Below are positions 52,474 to 62,371 of a stretch of DNA of 64,000 nucleotides, one piece after another. The stretch is from Acidimicrobiales bacterium (GTDB taxonomy: Bacteria > Actinomycetota > Acidimicrobiia > Acidimicrobiales > SKKL01): the NCBI GenBank assembly GCA_034521975.1, contig JAXHLR010000003.1, positions 1-64,000 of the forward strand, written 5' to 3'. The translations under genes were made by a program, and so were the position numbers. Positions within the stretch are counted from its first letter, which is position 1; each line of letters opens with the position of its first letter. A model generated the notes under the pieces. That model had not been told where the DNA came from. It ran no database searches and was given only the letters and a program-made list of their open reading frames with translations.

Positions 52474-53120
52474 GCTGTACCCACAACTTTGGCTGGACTA
52501 CCTGCAGCGATTGCGCCACTGGGTACGTCGCCCGTCACGACCGAGCCCGCTCCGATAACCGCATCATCTCCGATTGAGACGCCCTTGAGTACAATTGAGC
52601 GAGCACCGATGAAGACATTGCTACCAATGCGCACCCTATCGTTAAGCGAACCCAGCGGCTTGGGCGCATGCCGATGGCGGATCGGAGAGATCGCGTGAAA
52701 GTCTGTGTCGGCAATCATTACATCCGCACCGATCAGGCAATTATTTCCGATCTCAATTGACCGCACCGAACAAAGGCTCACGCCACTGAGCCCGGTACCC
52801 GCGCCGATGCTGATCTGTGCGCCGACTTCCATAGTACGAAGGATGACGGGGCGAGAGACGCCGAGAGCGGTTGCGTGCGCGACAGAAATCATCGAAACCT
52901 TGTCCCCAATGACGATGCTTGACCGGCTATGTAGTTGCACAATTGGTAAGCCGATTAGCTTGGCGTCGCTACCTACCTCAACACCCCGCAGGCGAAGCCA
53001 CGTTCTGAGCAAAGGGGACAACCGACTCCATGCAACCAGCCGCATCAAGGAAGTGGGCGACAGGCCTGTTGATCGCCTAGTCCTGCGCACCATCAACATC
53101 CAAACCGTGAATACGGGCAA
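52461..53120 (-). CDS. Left-handed beta-helix acyltransferase
   Basis: A 219-aa hexapeptide-repeat protein ([84 protein letters not shown]). It should O- or N-acetylate a sugar. The gene is poorer in G+C than its neighbours and uses more A/T third positions, suggesting separate origin. It overlaps the GT4 gene by 13 bp. Confidence 0.85.
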   Translation of the reverse strand: MPVFTVWMLMVRRTRRSTGLSPTSLMRLVAWSRLSPLLRTWLRLRGVEVGSDAKLIGLPIVQLHSRSSIVIGDKVSMISVAHATALGVSRPVILRTMEVGAQISIGAGTGLSGVSLCSVRSIEIGNNCLIGADVMIADTDFHAISPIRHRHAPKPLGSLNDRVRIGSNVFIGARSIVLKGVSIGDDAVIGAGSVVTGDVPSGAIAAGSPAKVVGTAWPD

Positions 53121-53132
53121 TTCCAGATGAGG

Positions 53133-53963
53133 TCATCTCATACCTCGGATGAGAGTCACAAGTGCTCGGATGTAGGGCGAGATGAACGCAACGGGCCATC
53201 GGTGGCGACCTCCATGGCGCCGGGTGTAGACGTACCAGTCCCGGATCGGGAGACCCTTGCGGCCGAAGAGAGTGCGCAGTGATGGCGTCGCCGGTGGGTT
53301 CCTGCTGCAGACCCCGACGGCGCCAGGGCCGAGGAGAACGGGAACCCCTGCCGCGGCAGCCCGGAGGCCGTAGTCGTTGTCACCGGTGGCGTGGGAGAAC
53401 ACCGGATCGAGAATCCCGATCCGTTCGACCGCAGCGTGTGGGACCAGCACGACATTGCCGTTGAAGGTGTCGACGGGGACGAAGTCGTGATCATCGGGCT
53501 CGACCTTGCTCATGCGACCGGGGTGCCAGCCGCTGGTGAGGATCGATCCGCCATAGGTCAACTGCCCGGTGTCGGGATCGACGACCGAGCCGACGACGAT
53601 GGCTGGCTCGCGGCCCTCGCCCAAGCGCTCCTCAACCCGTTCGAGCAGACGGGCGAGTGCACCGGGGAGGAACTCAACGTCATCGTTGACCCACAGGTAC
53701 GCGTCGAAGGAGCCGGTTAGTGCCTGCTTCCAGGCGAGCTCCATGCCCCGACACCAGAAGAGACTGCCGTCGGCGGAGATCACATGGACCTCGGGGAACT
53801 CGGCAACCACCGCCTCCGACGTTCCGTCCGTGCTGCCGTCATCGGTGAGGAACACCTCGAAGGCGAACCGCCCGTCCAGGTCGTCGTGGAGCGAGCGCAG
53901 GCAGGCCAGGGTCTTCTCGCGCCGGTTGTGACAGGTGAGCAGCACCGCCATACGTTGGCTCAT
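53133..53963 (-). CDS. Family 2 glycosyltransferase
   Basis: A 276-aa GT-A enzyme: MAVLLTCHNRREKTLACL, FLTDDGSTDGT, ADGSLFWCRGMELAWKQAL, LWVNDDVEFLPGAL and FSHATGDNDYGLRAAAAG. This set resembles rhamnosyl- or galactofuranosyl-type transferases. It overlaps the upstream GT4 stop by ATGA. Confidence 0.85.
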   Translation of the reverse strand: MSQRMAVLLTCHNRREKTLACLRSLHDDLDGRFAFEVFLTDDGSTDGTSEAVVAEFPEVHVISADGSLFWCRGMELAWKQALTGSFDAYLWVNDDVEFLPGALARLLERVEERLGEGREPAIVVGSVVDPDTGQLTYGGSILTSGWHPGRMSKVEPDDHDFVPVDTFNGNVVLVPHAAVERIGILDPVFSHATGDNDYGLRAAAAGVPVLLGPGAVGVCSRNPPATPSLRTLFGRKGLPIRDWYVYTRRHGGRHRWPVAFISPYIRALVTLIRGMR

Positions 53964-55270
53964 TGCTGGCCTCGCTCCTCGACGCGATGAGGAGCCCGCT
54001 CCAACGCCTCCAGCACACCGTGGGAGAACCGCTTGACCATCTCGTCGATCGTCAACTCAGATCCGACCGCTCGCGCTCCGGCAGACAACCGCTTCGATCG
54101 CTCGGCATCGGACAAGAGGTCGGCGACCTGATCAGCGATGACCTGTGGATCGTTCGAGTCGACGATGAGCCCGCTCACATCGTGCTGCACGTAGCTCGCC
54201 TCTGGCCCGTGGGGGAACCGTGACGAGATGACGGGTGGAACCCCGAGCCTCAACGCTTCGTTGATCGCCAATCCTGCCGCCGATGGGTAAAGCGCAACAT
54301 CGGCGATCGCCCAGTACCGTGCGCGCCCCTCAGTCGTATCCCCCGGCACGCGCACCACCCAGGGGCGCGCTGCCCTCGCCTGTTCGACCGTTGTGGCCAA
54401 CTCTCCGTCACCGACTATCAGGAGCGCGAACCCTGGATGCCGTGTCCTTATGCGTTGCGCGATCGCAATCAGAAGGTCGGGCCGCTTGTTCGGATATAGC
54501 GCCCCCATGAAAAGACCAATCGGTCCAGCACCTACGCCGAGTTCCGAACGGAGGGCCTGATGCTCCTCGTTCGTTAGTTGGGCGCGAACCGTAGCGAGGC
54601 CCTCTGTGTCAAGCGTGTTCTGGACCGAGGTCACCCGATCCTTGGGCATGCCACGATCAACCACGGCATCAACGCTCGGCTCGTTGTAGGCGAACCACCA
54701 ATCCAGGTGGCGCATCCGCCACCGATTGAGCTTCTCTGCCAGGTCGTCTCGACCCGGCTTGGCGAAGTCGGTCCCGTGCCCGAAGATTGCTGTGCGTCGA
54801 TTCCGAACAGCCCGAGCGGCCAGGATCGACCAGGCCGTGGGATAGGCGATGCTCTCTGGCAACACGACAAGGTCAGCGTTCAACCACTCTGGAGGGAACG
54901 CTGAGACGAGCACCTCTCGACCTAGCGGTCGCCAACGCTTGGCCCGAAGCGGCATTGACGGGCAGGTATCGCGCAGCTCCCCAGGCTGGTTGGTGTGCAA
55001 CGCGGCGTGAGTGTGCGCTGCGATGAATGTGACCCCAGCCTCCCCCAGGCGCGCTTGCACCATGTGGAGGAAGGCGCGCCGGTACTCCCGAAACCCCTGC
55101 GCTAGCCACACGACCGACTGGCTCACGTGCTTGTTCCAGATCGAGGATTCGAGGCTCCCTCCTCGGTCGGCCGAATCAGGTTCATCACTACACACCAGTG
55201 TGGCACCTCCGCCGCCGTCCAGACCGATCGGCAGCTGATGCCAAGGCGCACGAATCTGGTGAACCTGCAT
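53960..55270 (-). CDS. Family 4 glycosyltransferase
   Basis: A 436-aa GT-B protein. The C-terminal half has IGLFMGALYPNKRPDLLIAIAQ, LIVGDGELATTV and a YPSAAGLAINEALRLGVPPVISS block with a weak E-x7-E. The N-terminal 35 residues (MQVHQIRAPWH and on) do not look like a GT4 start; a later start near MVQARLG is possible. Confidence 0.8.
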   Translation of the reverse strand: MQVHQIRAPWHQLPIGLDGGGGATLVCSDEPDSADRGGSLESSIWNKHVSQSVVWLAQGFREYRRAFLHMVQARLGEAGVTFIAAHTHAALHTNQPGELRDTCPSMPLRAKRWRPLGREVLVSAFPPEWLNADLVVLPESIAYPTAWSILAARAVRNRRTAIFGHGTDFAKPGRDDLAEKLNRWRMRHLDWWFAYNEPSVDAVVDRGMPKDRVTSVQNTLDTEGLATVRAQLTNEEHQALRSELGVGAGPIGLFMGALYPNKRPDLLIAIAQRIRTRHPGFALLIVGDGELATTVEQARAARPWVVRVPGDTTEGRARYWAIADVALYPSAAGLAINEALRLGVPPVISSRFPHGPEASYVQHDVSGLIVDSNDPQVIADQVADLLSDAERSKRLSAGARAVGSELTIDEMVKRFSHGVLEALERAPHRVEERGQQ

Positions 55271-55663
55271 CGGAGCTACTGTGGGCTACGAGTAGGCGGA
55301 CCGTCTCAACCTCCCCTACGAGAAGGTGAAATAGCCTGGAAGCCAAATGTTTGGTAATGGGGAAAGGAGCCGTGGGACTCCCATTGGCCATGTACCCGGT
55401 GGGAGCCTGATGCGACGTGGCCGGCTTCGAGCTCGACAAGGCACGAGTAGAGTCACTCTCCAGTGGGACCAGCGCGAACGAGCAGATGGTGTGGCACGCC
55501 TCCAGCTCCGACGGCTCGCTCCGCAAGCTTGGAGAACCCGTGCTGGTACTGCACCATGCCGAGCGGCAGGGGATCGAATCAGCGGTCGAGCGGTTCTGTG
55601 TTCAAGAGGCCGGCGCGCTGCCCGAACATGCATCCCGGCTAGGGCATCTCAACGGCGGGGTGA
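55271..55663. other. Intergenic stretch with one doubtful short frame
   Basis: Between the divergent glycosyltransferases, a GTG at 55417 opens a plus-strand frame (VAGFELDKARVESLSSGTSANEQ; VLHHAERQGIESAVERF) that has protein-like composition for about 80 residues, then runs on in the wrong frame over the next gene. It may be a remnant or a small gene of unknown function. Otherwise nothing is recognisable. Confidence 0.25.
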
Positions 55664-56575
55664 TTGAATTTGACCGAGTACCTCCGACCAGCGGCGGTCA
55701 CCGCAGGTGGTCCCGCCACCCGACACCTCGTCATCACACGTCTGAACCTGCCCATGGGCTCCCGCTGGAACCAGCGTGCATGGATCGAAGAACGACTCGC
55801 TGTCTGCCTGGCGCAAACAGCGCCGGCTGTTCGACACCAGACCAGAAGCGACTTCGAGTGGTGGTGGATCGCCTGTCGAACGGCTCCTCAGGCGGACCAA
55901 CTGATCATGGACGCGGCTACTCGGGCCGGATCCCAGCTCGAGTGGGCTGATCCACAGGCGAAGAACCCGCTAAAGGACGCTGTCGATCGAATCGTGGGGA
56001 CATCACCTGCAAGAGTCCTGGTAACACGTCTGGACTCTGACGACGTGCTTCACGAGCGGTTCGTTGAGAGCGTCCAACGGTGCGCCCGCAAGTGCGAGGG
56101 ACCCTTCGAGTTGATCAACCCGCTCATCGGCGCTATGTGGTGCGACGGCTATATCGCCATCTGGCCCTACATCGCATCCAACTTCCTCACGAGTGTCACG
56201 GATTGGGAGGGAGCGGGCACGATCCAGACAGCATATGACTTCAGCCATGATCTCGCATACGAACATGCACCGGTCCGCCAGATTGCCGGACTCCCACTCT
56301 GGATGGTGATCTCGCACGGAGCTAACAGGTCATCCAGCCATCTCAGAGGGATTCACATACCCGGTCGCTTGATGCGACGGCGATTCACCTTCGAAGGCTT
56401 GCACCACGAACCGTGGTCACCACGTCTGTTCGTGCAAACCGCTGGTGGCTTAGCGTGGGCGCTCGTCCGGCGAGATGGCAGTCGCGAACGGCTAGCGCAT
56501 CTAGCCGAGAGTTCGCTGCGGTGGCCCCTACGGGCCTTGCGCTCAAGAAGGCGCTCCACGACCGGTGGCCGGTGA
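55664..56575 (+). CDS. Putative rhamnosyltransferase-like glycosyltransferase
   Basis: A 303-aa protein of the putative rhamnosyl transferase type. Seen are RHLVITRLNLPMG, a basic region with WIEERLAVCLAQTAPAVRHQ, SDFEWWWIA and LVTRLDSDDVLHERFVESV, the last being the metal site. The start is a TTG at 55664; an ATG in LPMGSRW would remove the first strand. It is followed by an insertion-sequence remnant. Confidence 0.7.
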   Translation: MNLTEYLRPAAVTAGGPATRHLVITRLNLPMGSRWNQRAWIEERLAVCLAQTAPAVRHQTRSDFEWWWIACRTAPQADQLIMDAATRAGSQLEWADPQAKNPLKDAVDRIVGTSPARVLVTRLDSDDVLHERFVESVQRCARKCEGPFELINPLIGAMWCDGYIAIWPYIASNFLTSVTDWEGAGTIQTAYDFSHDLAYEHAPVRQIAGLPLWMVISHGANRSSSHLRGIHIPGRLMRRRFTFEGLHHEPWSPRLFVQTAGGLAWALVRRDGSRERLAHLAESSLRWPLRALRSRRRSTTGGR

Positions 56576-57545
56576 CCCTGCGGTGGCGCAAGCACCGGTG
56601 GTGCTGTCCGAGACGGTGGTGTCGGGTGGGGTCGCGGACCCATGAAGGCCCTAACATCGCCGCTCCCGGGTTGGGGTTGTCGGGTCGGGCCAGCCGGTGG
56701 TTTCAAGTCAGCCACAACACAGGGTGACGTTCCAGGTTGGTCGTTGTGGCCGAGCGGTGAGCGAAGTTGCCGCTGCACTCGGCGCGGACTGGCACGCGGT
56801 GAACGACGCAGTCACGGCATACGGTCAAGCTCTGCTCAACGCCGATGACACCAGGGTCGGCGAAATCGAAGCTCTCGGGGTCGACAAAGCGCCCTTCGCC
56901 CGCTTCGGGCGGTTGTGGACCCAGGCGTGGTCCACCCAGATCGTCGACGTGGCGACCGGTCAGCTTCTCGATGTGATCGAAGGGCGCTCCGCCGCGGGGC
57001 TCTGCGACTGGCTGTCGGATCAGGACCAAGCATAGCGCGACGCGGTCTGTTGGGCGGTGCCGGACCTGTCGGGGCCGTGGCGGTTAGCGTTCGATACGAT
57101 GCTGGCCGGCGCCACCCAAGTCGCCGATCCGTTTCATTGTGATCAAGCTCGCCAACCAGCGCCTCGACTCGACGAGGTCCGGCGCCGGGTCCACAACGAC
57201 ACGACGTGTCATCGGGGCCGCGAAGACGATCCGCTGTATCGCTGCCGGCGGCTGCTCACCAAGGCCGACGAACGCCTCGACGAGGCAGGCCGCACGAAGC
57301 TTCTCGGCCTGCTTCGGTCGAGTATCCGCCCCTCGATCCGCCCGGTGGTGGATTTGCCCGGGGGCACTACGAGGGCCGGTTGACCGACAGGAGGCTGTCC
57401 GGGCCATCTACAACCTCGACGACGCCGACCTCGCCGACGAGTTCGTCGCGCGTCTTGCGGTCGATCTTCAAGACGAGTCCTGCCCACAAGAGGTCCGCCA
57501 GCTCGGACGCACGATGGTGTGTTGGCGACAATTGGTCATGAGCCG
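56570..57545 (+). mobile_element. ISL3-family transposase remnant
   Basis: Pieces of an ISL3 transposase read in at least three frames. A zinc-finger stretch (WRKHRWCCP with two further cysteines) near 56580 comes first. Then come the central domain (EVAAALGADWHAVNDAV, LGVDKAPFARFG, VIEGRSAAGLCDWLSD) and the pieces ATQVADPFH and GREDDPLYRCRRLLTKADERL. Last is VRAIYNLDDADLADEFV, DESCPQEVRQLGRT. The last 100 or so residues are missing: the remnant stops next to the nitrobindin-like gene. No terminal inverted repeats were found. The element is dead. Confidence 0.75.
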
Positions 57546-57558
57546 CGGCGCCAACCGG

Positions 57559-58023
57559 TCATTCGTCGACCCGGGCCAGCTCGGCGCTCAGGTGCTGGGT
57601 GAGGGGCTCGCCCACGGCGGCCATCCACATCGCGTAGCGCAGGGTGTCGCCGTCGACGGTGATGATCCGTTCGACGGCATCGACCCGCTTGGCGGTGGTG
57701 GTGTGGTTCACCGCAACGCTGCGCAGCTCGATGCGGCCAGGGCTGACGAAGCCCTCGGACACCTCGGCGTGACCGGTCGGGTGCGACACCACGACCTCGA
57801 CCCGGTCCGGGGGCGACGGCCGCCAGTACCCCGACTCGACGTGGAGCGGGTCGCCGGTGACCGAGTCGGTGGTGCGCTGCTGGTACACCAGGAACCGCTT
57901 GCCGGTGTCGGCGAACCGGACCCGCTCGTCGTAGTCGAACGGGTCGATGGTGGGGTACTCGCCGTGGCCGCGTCCCTCCCACGTTCCGACCAGCATCGCG
58001 AGCGCTTCCAGATCGGGGTGCAT
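57559..58023 (-). CDS. Nitrobindin-like heme-binding beta-barrel protein
   Basis: A 154-aa protein with the nitrobindin/DUF1794 motif LVGTWEGRGHGEYPTI, then FLVYQQRT, ESGYWRPSP, and SVAVNHTTTAKRVDAVERIITVDGDTLRY. Members are ten-stranded barrels, several of which bind ferric haem and isomerise peroxynitrite. It is the first recognisable gene after the IS remnant, on the opposite strand. Confidence 0.82.
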   Translation of the reverse strand: MHPDLEALAMLVGTWEGRGHGEYPTIDPFDYDERVRFADTGKRFLVYQQRTTDSVTGDPLHVESGYWRPSPPDRVEVVVSHPTGHAEVSEGFVSPGRIELRSVAVNHTTTAKRVDAVERIITVDGDTLRYAMWMAAVGEPLTQHLSAELARVDE

Positions 58024-58033
58024 GGGCTCAACG

Positions 58034-59716
58034 CTACTGGTGGGTCGACGAGTCGACCGAGCCGTGATCCGGCAGCGGACCCCACTCGGGGCCGGCCGGC
58101 TCCCGACCGTCCGGGCGGCGCCCAGCAGGCGCCACTCGACGAGACCCGTATCCGGTCACCCGGGTAGTGCTCCCCCGGTTGAGCACCGTGCCAAGAAGGC
58201 GGGCCCCCGCCCGATCCATCTCGGTGACCACCTCGGCCACCTCGTCGTCACGGGTCCGGCCCGCCTCGACGACCACGACCACCCCGTCGAGCCACGGAAC
58301 GGCGGCGAACACGTCGGCCGCGGCCAGCGCAGGGGGAAGGTCGACGATCACCAGGTCGGCCTGGGCGGCAACGGAGGCGACGAGGCTGCTGGCCCGGGCT
58401 CCGGCCAACAGCTCGGCGGGATCCTCCGGAGCAGCCCCGGCGGTGATCACCACCAGCCCGGACTGGTCGGCAAGGCGATGGGCAGCGGACTCGAGGCCCA
58501 CGTCGCCACCGAGCACGCTGGTGAACCCCGGAGCCTCGTCGACACCGAACAGCTCGTGGATGCGTGGCTGGCGCATGTCGCAATCCACCAACACCACCCG
58601 CTGTCCGGACCGAGCACACGCCAGGGCCAGGTTGGCTGCGGTGGTGCTGGCCCCACAGCCCGGCGTGACCCCCACCACCCCGAGGGTGTGTCCCGCCTCG
58701 GGCCCCAAGGCGCTGCGCAACGCGGCGCGCAGCACCCGGTAGGAGTCGGCGCTGGCCGACTGCGGCGCATCGCGCAGCGCCAATGCGTCGCCCGCACCCG
58801 AACGAGCAAGTCGCGGGATCGTGGCCAGCACCGGCAGACCCATCGCCGCCGCCTCGAGCTCACGCGGGGTGCAGAGGGAGCGGTCGAGGTACTCGAGGAC
58901 GAAGACCGCCCCCACACCGAGCATGAGCCCGACCACGACCGCGAGCGCGAGGTTGCGAGACGTGGCGGGCTCGAACGGGGCTCCCGGCACCGCGGCCTCG
59001 GAGACGACCTCGGCCCCGCCGTCCTGCACGAACTCGACCACCAGCGCCAGCCGATCGATCTGGGCGCCCACCTCGGCCAGCTCGCCCTCCACCGCCTGGG
59101 CCCGCCGGTGGTGATCGGCCCGGACCCGGTCGAGCTCGAAGCTGCGGTTGGCGCTCTCGGGGTCGACGCCAGCCTCGGCCACCGCCAGCTCGTCGCGCAT
59201 CTCGTCCAGCTCGGAGGTGAGCTCCGCCTCGCGCTCCTCGAGACGCTCCAGCGCGCCCCGGTACTCCTCGAGCAACAGCTCGCGTCGGTGCTCGATGAAG
59301 GTCTGCGCGTGCAGCCCTGCGGCCTCGGCGGCACGCTCCGCAGAGTCGCTCACCGCGCTGAAGGTCAGAAGGCGCGCCTCCTCGTCGGAGCGGACCGAGA
59401 GCTGCGGCTCGGACCCGACCACCGCCCGCACCTCGTCGGTGACCTCGGTGGAGCCGGCGGTGCGCACCTCGTCGCCGACGGCGGGCATCGCCTCTGACAC
59501 GTCGACCCCGAGGACCGCAGCCGAGCTGGGCTCGGTGAGCAGCACCTCGGCCTCGGCCCGGTAGCGCGACGGCTGGGTGAAGGTCGCCAGTGCCGCGGCG
59601 GCCACCACCAGCACCACCGCCACCACGATCACCCACCACCTGCGGATCAGCACCACCAGGTAGTCGCGCAGCTCGATCTCGCCAGGATCTCGTTCGGGCA
59701 CCATCGTCGCGACCAT
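58034..59716 (-). CDS. Wzz/BY-kinase-like polysaccharide co-polymerase with degenerate P-loop
   Basis: A 560-aa protein of the chain-length determinant plus tyrosine-kinase type. It has a first membrane segment (about 27-50), an extracellular coiled-coil region (about 110-230), a second segment (about 265-285) and a cytosolic ATPase domain. Walker A' (VVLVDCDMRQPRIHELF) and Walker B (LVIVDLPPAL) are normal, but Walker A reads VTPGCGASTTAANLA with Ala in place of the essential Lys. There is no C-terminal tyrosine cluster (one Tyr only). Kinase activity is therefore unlikely; chain-length control may remain. The ATG at 59716 is chosen; MVPERD four codons on is possible. Confidence 0.85.
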   Translation of the reverse strand: MVATMVPERDPGEIELRDYLVVLIRRWWVIVVAVVLVVAAAALATFTQPSRYRAEAEVLLTEPSSAAVLGVDVSEAMPAVGDEVRTAGSTEVTDEVRAVVGSEPQLSVRSDEEARLLTFSAVSDSAERAAEAAGLHAQTFIEHRRELLLEEYRGALERLEEREAELTSELDEMRDELAVAEAGVDPESANRSFELDRVRADHHRRAQAVEGELAEVGAQIDRLALVVEFVQDGGAEVVSEAAVPGAPFEPATSRNLALAVVVGLMLGVGAVFVLEYLDRSLCTPRELEAAAMGLPVLATIPRLARSGAGDALALRDAPQSASADSYRVLRAALRSALGPEAGHTLGVVGVTPGCGASTTAANLALACARSGQRVVLVDCDMRQPRIHELFGVDEAPGFTSVLGGDVGLESAAHRLADQSGLVVITAGAAPEDPAELLAGARASSLVASVAAQADLVIVDLPPALAAADVFAAVPWLDGVVVVVEAGRTRDDEVAEVVTEMDRAGARLLGTVLNRGSTTRVTGYGSRRVAPAGRRPDGREPAGPEWGPLPDHGSVDSSTHQ

Positions 59717-59868
59717 AGCTGCCGAGGCCCGCTGCGCCCGGCCCGCCACCCAGGGAGCGCAATGGCACCCGATGCTACGCTTCCACCCGGCGGCGAGGCA
59801 GTCCGACCCGCTGGGCGCGACCGTCGACCCCCGCCGCGAACCCCCACGACACGGAGCGAACGGCCAAG

Positions 59869-62358
59869 GTGACCAACCCGATCGGTGAAGGTCTCGCCCA
59901 GACGACCGCGATCGAACCGGACCGGGTCTCGGTGAGAGACGACGACCGGCAGGTGAGCTTCGCCGAACTCGACGCCATCGCCGGGACGATCGCTCGGAGG
60001 GTCCTCGAGGCCGGTCCCGGCTGCGAGTACGTTCCGGTGGTCGTCGACCGCTCGGCCGCCTCGGTCATGGCGATCCACGGCCTGATCCGCTCAGGCCACG
60101 CGGCGGCCATCATCGAAGCCGACGTGCCCCCGGCCCGGATCGAGCATCTGCTGGCCCGCCTGTCACACCCAGAGCTCGCGGTCGTGGCCCGTCCCGAGCT
60201 GGCCTCGCTGCTGCCGGAGGACACCAGCACGATCTGCGCCACCGACGAGACCGACGACCCTGTCGGACCACAACCCGTCGAAGCCGACGATCCCGCCATG
60301 GTGCTCTTCACCTCGGGGTCGACCGGCCAACCGAAGGGGGTCATCCACAGCTGGCGAACCCTCGCCGCGCTCCACGAACGGCGCAAGACCCGCCAGGCCG
60401 AACGAGGCCTGCCGGGTCCCCGGCCCCTGATCTCGCCGCTGGGGTTCGCCGCCGGGCTCACCCGCCTGATCGAGGTGTCGATCGGGTGCACCGTGGTGGT
60501 GAAGGACCCCACACAGCTCCAGCCCGTTCAGCTCCTCGAGTGGTTCGACACCGAAGGGTTCGAGTCGGTCGCGCTGGTGCCCTCGCTGGCGATCGCCGCC
60601 GCGGCCCAATGGCCGGCGGGGCGACGACTGGAGCATGCTCGACTGGTCACCACCCACGGCGAGGCCCTCACCTGGGAACACGTCCACTCGCTCCGTCAGG
60701 TGCTTCGCCCCGACGCGACGATCGACGCCGGCTACGGCGCCTCGGAAGCTCCCGGCTCGGCGATCCGCTACCTGATCGGTCCCGACACACCCCTCGGAAC
60801 CGGACGGGTGCCGCTGGGCCGCCCAGCCGACCCGGAGAAGCTCCGCCTGCACCCGTGGGGCGACGACCCCGGCGACCCGATGGAGATCGTCCTCCGGGGC
60901 AACGTCGCGCTCGGCTACCTGGGCGAGCCGGAACTGAGCGCCCAACGGTTCTTCGTCGACGAGGACGGGATTCGCTGCTGGCGCAGCGGCGATCTGGCCT
61001 CGTGCAACCCCGACGGCGACCTGGTCCACCGGGGCCGGGCCGACGAGATGGTGAAGATCTACGGGCAGCTCGTCGAACCGGCCGAGGCCGAGGGAGTCCT
61101 GCGGTCGATCCCGGGGATCACCGACGCGGTCGTCCTGCCCGACCGCTCCTCGGGGCATCCACGCCTCGTCGGCCACGTCGCCGTCGAACCCGGTCACCCG
61201 GTGCGGGCCGGCGACGCCTACCAGGCGCTCATCGACGAGCTGCCGGCCCACACCCGGCCGGCGATCCTGGTCCGCCACGACCGCCTGCCACTCACCGATC
61301 GCGGCAAGGTCGACCGTCGCAAGCTCGCCGAAGAGCCTCCAACACCCTGGCGGGACCGCTCCACACGACGCCCGCAGGGAGGCCACGAGTGGTTCGTGGT
61401 CGGCCAGGCCCACCGCATCCTCGAGCGGGAGGTTGGCCCCGACGACGACATCTGGAAGCTGGGACTCGACTCGCTCAAGGCGCTCGAGCTGGTCTCGGTG
61501 CTCGACGAACTGGGCGAGCGCGAGATCGAGATCGCCGACCTGATCGAGTTGCGCACCCCCGCCGCCATCGCCGCCGCCGTGGCCGAGGCGCCCCACGAAC
61601 GGACCTCCACCGCGGTCACCCTCGTCGACCGGGGCGACGGCACGCCCCTGTTCATCGTCCCCGGGGGCGGCGAGTCGGCGATCGTGTACCGCTCCCTCGC
61701 CCAGGAGCTCGAGGGCACACACCCGGTCGTGGTGCTCGAACCGCAGGGAATGCACGTCCCCAGCCGCCCCGACACCACGCTCGACCAGATCGTGAACCGC
61801 GCCGTCGACCAGATCATCCCCCGCATCGGCGACGGCCCCGCGGTCGTCGCCGGGCACTCGGCCGGCGGCCTCATCGCCTATGCCATCGGCGAGCGCCTGG
61901 CCGACCAGGGACAGCGATGCCACGTCGTGCTGCTCGACACCGCACCGAACCGCCCCAGCGGCCCTCGTCCGCGCCGCCGGCTCGCCAAGCTCGCCGCCAA
62001 GGCCCGAACCCACCCACTCCCGTCCCTACCCCGCGCGGTGCTGCGCCGAGCCGCCTACGAGTGGCGTGTCCGGACAGCGATGCGTCACGCCGGTCGTCGA
62101 CCGGCCCGAACCGTGGCCGACTATCGAGCCAGCGCCCGGGTGCGCGCCAAGGCGTTGCGCCCGTACCAACCCGGTCCCGCACGCTTCCCAGTGACCATCA
62201 TCCAACCCCACCACAGCCGTGCCGCCTCGCGCTGGCAGCCCCTCGCTCCGGACCTCACCGTGCACGAGGTCGGCGGTGACCACCGGTCGATGGTCGAACA
62301 CCCCCACGCGACCGATGTCGCCCGCCACCTGGGTGCGGTCCTCTCGACCCCGCGGTGA
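59869..62358 (+). CDS. A-PCP-TE protein (adenylation, carrier, thioesterase)
   Basis: An 829-aa three-domain protein. The adenylation domain (1-500) has the core FTSGSTGQPKGV, GYGASEA, WRSGDLA and the C-terminal GKVDRRKL. The carrier (about 515-580) has LGLDSLKALEL with the phosphopantetheine serine. The thioesterase (about 590-829) has GHSAGG, an aspartate in LLDTAP and the histidine GGDHRSM. No condensation domain is present. The protein could activate a carboxylate, load it and release it to an acceptor. Location inside a polysaccharide locus suggests an amino-acid or acyl decoration. The GTG at 59869 is the start. Confidence 0.82.
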   Translation: MTNPIGEGLAQTTAIEPDRVSVRDDDRQVSFAELDAIAGTIARRVLEAGPGCEYVPVVVDRSAASVMAIHGLIRSGHAAAIIEADVPPARIEHLLARLSHPELAVVARPELASLLPEDTSTICATDETDDPVGPQPVEADDPAMVLFTSGSTGQPKGVIHSWRTLAALHERRKTRQAERGLPGPRPLISPLGFAAGLTRLIEVSIGCTVVVKDPTQLQPVQLLEWFDTEGFESVALVPSLAIAAAAQWPAGRRLEHARLVTTHGEALTWEHVHSLRQVLRPDATIDAGYGASEAPGSAIRYLIGPDTPLGTGRVPLGRPADPEKLRLHPWGDDPGDPMEIVLRGNVALGYLGEPELSAQRFFVDEDGIRCWRSGDLASCNPDGDLVHRGRADEMVKIYGQLVEPAEAEGVLRSIPGITDAVVLPDRSSGHPRLVGHVAVEPGHPVRAGDAYQALIDELPAHTRPAILVRHDRLPLTDRGKVDRRKLAEEPPTPWRDRSTRRPQGGHEWFVVGQAHRILEREVGPDDDIWKLGLDSLKALELVSVLDELGEREIEIADLIELRTPAAIAAAVAEAPHERTSTAVTLVDRGDGTPLFIVPGGGESAIVYRSLAQELEGTHPVVVLEPQGMHVPSRPDTTLDQIVNRAVDQIIPRIGDGPAVVAGHSAGGLIAYAIGERLADQGQRCHVVLLDTAPNRPSGPRPRRRLAKLAAKARTHPLPSLPRAVLRRAAYEWRVRTAMRHAGRRPARTVADYRASARVRAKALRPYQPGPARFPVTIIQPHHSRAASRWQPLAPDLTVHEVGGDHRSMVEHPHATDVARHLGAVLSTPR

Positions 62359-62371
62359 CGGAGCGCGCCGG

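Noticed and set aside
55188-55526. 112-codon minus frame between the glycosyltransferases
   Set aside because: Ser/Ala/Arg-rich, overlaps the start of the GT4 gene on its own strand, and has no domain.
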